Shown: piece by piece, positions 60,516-64,000 of the stretch | Layout: the number at the start of each line of letters is the position of its first letter | Position numbering within the stretch: the stretch's first letter is position 1 | Source of the DNA: Desulfobacula sp. | Lineage (GTDB): Bacteria > Desulfobacterota > Desulfobacteria > Desulfobacterales > Desulfobacteraceae | Reading direction: 5' to 3' | DNA length: 64,000 bases | NCBI RefSeq assembly: GCF_030145145.1 | Contig: NZ_JAQYWD010000006.1 | Location: forward strand, 62,001 to 126,000 | Position numbers and translations under genes: made by a program | The notes under the pieces: model-generated | Told to the model about the DNA's origin: nothing | The model's input: the letters and a program-made list of their open reading frames with translations, nothing else | The model's database searches: none

Positions 60516-61292
60516 TTAATTTCCTTGGAATACAGGGGGCCTTTTTTCCAGATAGGCCCGGATGCCTTCCCGGGCATCCCGGGTCTTGTAGGCATCGCCA
60601 TACAGCCGGGAAGACACTGCTAACGCCCGGTCCATATCCAGATCCATGACCGAGTTGATGGCCTGCTTGGCCAGAGCGATTGAAGCAGGTCCCCGGGCCA
60701 GTTGTTCTGCCATATCCAATGCGGTCTGCATCAATTGCTCCCGGGGGATCACACGGGTCACCAGGCCCATGGTCTCTGCCTCGGCAGCGGTAATAATTTT
60801 TCCAAAGTAAATCATCTCTTTGGCCCTGGGAATGCCGATGGTGCGTGGCAATCGTATATTGGCCCCATACCCCGGCAGAATGCCGACCTTGACTTCGGGT
60901 TGCCCGAATTTGGCATTTGGGCTGCAGATACGGATGTCGCAGGCCAGCGCCAGTTCCAGGCCGCCACCCAGGGCCCAGCCATTGATCGCTGCGATGACAG
61001 GGATGGGCATATTTTCCAGGAATAAAAAAAGGGTGCTCCCCTGCCGGGAAGACTGCACCGCGTCTTCAATGGAATACGATTCCATTGCCCGTATGTCGGC
61101 GCCTGCGGCAAACGCGTCTCCGGCACCGGTGATGATGGCTGCCCGTATCTGGTTATTGCCGTCAATTTCTTTTAAAATCGTGAAAAGTTCTTGACGGGCG
61201 CTGGCCGTCAGAGCGTTTTGTTTCTCCGGACGATTCAAGGTGATGACAGCCATTCGGTCTTTTTTTTCAAGTGTTACCTGCCCCATAAACAT
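60516..61292 (-). CDS. Enoyl-CoA hydratase/isomerase (crotonase family)
   Basis: The 258-residue protein has RPEKQNALTASARQELFTIL, ITGAGDAFAAGADIRAMESY (first oxyanion segment) and GWALGGGLELALACDIRICS (second), with a catalytic-type Glu in FGQPEVKVGILPGYGA. It hydrates or isomerises an unsaturated acyl-CoA. The second ATG (61286) has better spacing from AAGGAAGC and may be the true start. It is the second gene of the acyl-CoA operon. Confidence 0.9.
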   Translation of the reverse strand: MFMGQVTLEKKDRMAVITLNRPEKQNALTASARQELFTILKEIDGNNQIRAAIITGAGDAFAAGADIRAMESYSIEDAVQSSRQGSTLFLFLENMPIPVIAAINGWALGGGLELALACDIRICSPNAKFGQPEVKVGILPGYGANIRLPRTIGIPRAKEMIYFGKIITAAEAETMGLVTRVIPREQLMQTALDMAEQLARGPASIALAKQAINSVMDLDMDRALAVSSRLYGDAYKTRDAREGIRAYLEKRPPVFQGN

Positions 61293-61299
61293 GCTTCCT

Positions 61300-62145
61300 T
61301 TACGTATAGTCGTAAAACCCTTTCCCGGTTTTTCTGCCGAGATACCCCGCTTTCACCATATTTTTCAATATTCCCGGGGGAAAATGAGCGGGTTCCCTTG
61401 TCTCATTGTAGATGTTCAGCCGGGCATTCAAAACCACATCAAGTCCCACCAGGTCCATCAATTCGAACGGCCCCATGGGGTTCCCCAGACCAAGCCGGAT
61501 GGCCTTGTCAATATCTTCCACGCTGGCGACACCTTTTTCCAGAAGTCTCAATGCCTCCAGAAAAGCCATGCCGTTTATCCGGTTGACAATAAATCCGGCA
61601 CTGTCCCGGTTGACCACAACCGGTTCTTTTGCAAGGGTGAAAACGAACTGTCTGGCTGTTTCAACGGTATCCTCTGAAGTGGCAAGGCTTTTTATAATTT
61701 CTACCAGCTTCATTTTGTGAACCGGGTTGAAAAAATGAAGACCCAGAAATCGTTGTGGATGCGCAATGGCAGCTGAAATATCTGTAATGGGAATGGCGGA
61801 GGTGTTTGTGGCAAAAATGGTATCCAGCCCGCAGATGGATTCGAGTGCCTTAAAAATGTCCTGTTTAAGGGTTATATTTTCAAATACGGCTTCAATGACC
61901 ATATCTGCTGTTGCCGCCCCGTTGAAACTGGTTTCTTTTTTAAGGTTAGCAAAAATATCAGCGGCCTTTTGGTCGAGCAATTGTTTTTTTTCGAGCTTTT
62001 GCAACGCCCTTTCAATATTGTGTACGGCCTTATCAAGGCAGGGGCCGTCTGTGTCCATTATCGACACATGATAACCGGCTTGACAGCAGGTCTGGGCAAT
62101 ACCGCTCCCCATTATTCCTGATCCAATGACCCAAATTTTTTTCAT
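61300..62145 (-). CDS. 3-hydroxyacyl-CoA dehydrogenase
   Basis: The 281-residue protein has NAD-binding VIGSGIMGSGIAQTCCQAGY, ATNTSAIPITDISAAIAHPQ, and LHFFNPVHKMKLVEIIKSLA with the catalytic His, then GNPMGPFELMDLVGLDVVLN. It oxidises 3-hydroxyacyl-CoA (for example 3-hydroxybutyryl-CoA) with NAD+. It starts the operon and has a promoter-operator at 62292-62326. Confidence 0.92.
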   Translation of the reverse strand: MKKIWVIGSGIMGSGIAQTCCQAGYHVSIMDTDGPCLDKAVHNIERALQKLEKKQLLDQKAADIFANLKKETSFNGAATADMVIEAVFENITLKQDIFKALESICGLDTIFATNTSAIPITDISAAIAHPQRFLGLHFFNPVHKMKLVEIIKSLATSEDTVETARQFVFTLAKEPVVVNRDSAGFIVNRINGMAFLEALRLLEKGVASVEDIDKAIRLGLGNPMGPFELMDLVGLDVVLNARLNIYNETREPAHFPPGILKNMVKAGYLGRKTGKGFYDYT

Positions 62146-62291
62146 TGATTTTCTCCTGATGTTTCAGTGGTTTTCCCGGGGTGCTTTCACACGTTAGCCG
62201 TTTGCGTGGTCGTATTCAGGACGAATAAACACATGCTTATGTCTCGATAAACACCATTTCCCTGCAAAAGGCTGACAGGAAACCAAAATAT

Positions 62292-62326
62292 ATTTATATG
62301 TATAACATATAAATATGATATGTCAA
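62292..62326 (-). promoter_or_regulatory. Promoter with palindromic GntR-type operator for the acyl-CoA operon
   Basis: ATTTATATGT-ATA-ACATATAAAT (62292-62314) is a perfect 23-base palindrome whose centre GTATAAC fits the GT-N3-AC core of FadR-subfamily GntR sites. On the minus strand TTGACA (62326-62321), 16 bases and TATACA (62304-62299) form a promoter, so the palindrome covers the -10 region: a repressor arrangement. The leader before the dehydrogenase ATG is about 150 bases. The rest of the 62146-62531 gap holds no recognised gene. Confidence 0.6.
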
Positions 62327-62531
62327 TTTTTATCCCCGGTATCGCCTGGTTGCTTTTTTGCCGTTGGGCGGCGTGTCAGCAAAGGGCTGGACGAAGAGCC
62401 GGGGAAAAATACGCGGGTCTTTTCTTGTTTAAAAAAAAGGGCCATGGTATACAAAAAACCATAATATGAAAGGGTGTCGATCTGTTACTGAAATCACTGT
62501 AAACAAAAGAGATTAAACACAAGGGGGCCAT

Positions 62532-64000
62532 ATGCATACCCTGGCCGTTATTGGATGCGGTTTGACTGGGACCTCTCTGGTCTATCAATTTGTTCGAAAC
62601 ATGACGTGTCGTAAGGCGAAAACGAAAAGGACATCTCCTGGAATCAGCCTGCTGATCCTTGACCAAAGCCGGCAGCCGGGTCCTGGTTTTCCCTATGCCA
62701 AAGACCAGATATACCCTTTTCATATCAGCAATATGCCTGGCCGGGAAATGAGTATTGTTGCATCGTGTAACACTGATTTTACAGATTGGCTCAGGAAACA
62801 TCACATCGACCTGAAGTTAAAATATCCAGAACTGGACCAGTGGTTTACGGAGAATGGGATTGATCTGTTATACGGCCAGTGTCTGCCCCGGATGATCATG
62901 GGGGAATACCTTAAAGATCGATTTGACGGTGCCCTCCGAATGGCAGCAAATGAAGGGATCTCGGTGTCTTTGCATACCCAGTGCACGGTGACCGGGATAC
63001 ATTCCAAAGACAATGGCTTTTCAATAGAAACGATTGATAAAAACACCCATACGGTGAACGCCTTTATGAGTGAACGGATCATCCTGGCCACCGGACACTG
63101 GATCACACAACATCAGCAAATAGGGTATTTTGATTCCCCCTGGCCGGCGAACCGACTGATCGAGGAAATTCCCCAAGGCTCACGGGTTGCCATTATTGGA
63201 ACCAGTTTGAGTGCAATAGATACAGTCTTAACCCTTTTTTCCGACGGCAGGTTTGAATGGCAAACCAATGGCCGATTAACCTTTATACCCGCCCATCATT
63301 CCAGAACGGCGACCATGTATTCGAGAACCGGTATTTTGCCGAGGGTCCGGGGCAAAACAGGACACTATCAAAATCAATTTTTTTCTGTTCAGCAGATCAA
63401 TCGTTTGGTAGAAAGGAAAGCGAAACGGTTAGTCCTGGAAGATCTGTTCTCGCTGCTGCAAAAAGAATTGGCCCTTGCATATGATGCTTCCATAAACTGG
63501 AAACAGGTCATTGCCACCGGAAAAAATGCAGTGTCCATGCTCCTGGCGAATATTCAAGATGCTGAAAATGGGGATAATCCCGGCGGCGACATTTTATGGC
63601 AAACTATTTTGTTCCAGTCAATACCGGTGATCAAAAAGGCCTATTTAAATTTAACCGCCTCACAGCGTAAACGGTTCGAGAAACACTATAAATCCATATT
63701 TATGGCCCATGCCGCTGTTATCCCGCTGTTAAATGCGAAAAAATTGCTGGCATTAATGACATCCGGCGTTTTAAAGGTTGAAAAATTGTCTGCTCACTAC
63801 GAACTGAACCCCATTACAGATGATCAAGGGTTTGAATTCTGTTATCCGGATGCGGCCGGTAAACCAGTGAAAAAAAGGTATCCGTTTGTTGTCGATGCAA
63901 GGGGACAGTCTCTCGCGTATCAGACCAATCCTTCAAAACTGGCGAAACAGATGATATCCTCCGGGCTTGTGCTCCTTGAAAATCAAGATCCTTCTTTGCC
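62532..64000 (+). CDS. FAD/NAD(P)-binding protein (partial, cut by window end)
   Basis: From the ATG at 62532 (AAGGGGG upstream), 489 codons run open to the window edge. It begins LAVIGCGLTGTSLVYQFV (Rossmann), has YPFHISNMPGREMSIV near residue 60 and RIILATGHW near 185, then RVAIIGTSLSAIDTVLTLFS, a second dinucleotide site. This is the COG4529-type FAD-NAD(P) family, which includes monooxygenase-like and unknown proteins. The reaction is not known. It is divergent from the acyl-CoA operon. Confidence 0.8.
   Translation, partial: MHTLAVIGCGLTGTSLVYQFVRNMTCRKAKTKRTSPGISLLILDQSRQPGPGFPYAKDQIYPFHISNMPGREMSIVASCNTDFTDWLRKHHIDLKLKYPELDQWFTENGIDLLYGQCLPRMIMGEYLKDRFDGALRMAANEGISVSLHTQCTVTGIHSKDNGFSIETIDKNTHTVNAFMSERIILATGHWITQHQQIGYFDSPWPANRLIEEIPQGSRVAIIGTSLSAIDTVLTLFSDGRFEWQTNGRLTFIPAHHSRTATMYSRTGILPRVRGKTGHYQNQFFSVQQINRLVERKAKRLVLEDLFSLLQKELALAYDASINWKQVIATGKNAVSMLLANIQDAENGDNPGGDILWQTILFQSIPVIKKAYLNLTASQRKRFEKHYKSIFMAHAAVIPLLNAKKLLALMTSGVLKVEKLSAHYELNPITDDQGFEFCYPDAAGKPVKKRYPFVVDARGQSLAYQTNPSKLAKQMISSGLVLLENQDPSL

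Overview
The window looks like chromosomal DNA of a strictly anaerobic, probably sulfate-reducing member of the Desulfobacterota (Desulfobacter/Desulfobacula-like). I infer this from gene content: a nickel CO dehydrogenase with CooF-type ferredoxin, molybdenum cofactor genes, old-yellow-enzyme-type and crotonase-type acyl-CoA genes, a predicted selenocysteine peptide, and many short palindromic repeats. No rRNA, tRNA, CRISPR array, phage or integrase gene was seen.

Layout. 1-4.2 kb (minus): a Mo/W-cofactor operon (FmdE family, MoeA-like, MobB, ModE-type HTH) running toward a CHASE sensor and a PAS protein cut by the window edge. 4.3-11.3 kb (plus): DUF1847 protein, a DUF2868/DUF3482 membrane protein-GTPase pair, and two flavin oxidoreductases. 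11.3-16.5 kb: small or poorly known genes, an ammonium transporter with a clear sigma-54 promoter, and two copies of a 143-bp MITE with 7-bp target duplications. 16.5-22.2 kb (minus): an SOS mutagenesis cassette lexA - DUF72 - imuB-like - dnaE2. 22.4-32.2 kb (plus): livGKHMF transporter, then EamA exporter, PtsP and MFS exporter. 32.2-37 kb (minus): acyl-CoA synthetase, cupin regulator, NAD synthetase, SpoU methyltransferase and CooC. 37.3-41.2 kb: a PEBP protein, then the most striking locus, a radical-SAM/SPASM maturase preceded by a 62-residue peptide gene with two in-frame UGA codons and SECIS-like hairpins (SbtM/SbtA type). 41.2-43.9 kb: an exported two-subunit molybdenum hydroxylase. 44-52.4 kb: a second LIV-type transporter, a class III aminotransferase and kynureninase. 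52.5-56.2 kb (minus): cooS - cooF - FAD/NAD oxidoreductase. 56.3-62.1 kb (minus): HD protein, methyltransferase and an acyl-CoA operon (3-hydroxyacyl-CoA dehydrogenase, crotonase, GntR regulator, carboxyltransferase) with a palindromic operator. 62.5 kb to the end: a partial FAD/NAD(P)-binding protein.

How they fit. CO or formate-level electrons pass from CooS through CooF to NAD(P). Amino-acid and acyl-CoA substrates enter through two LIV transporters. The Mo/W genes could supply the exported hydroxylase. The selenopeptide locus and the two repeat families are the parts most worth following up.
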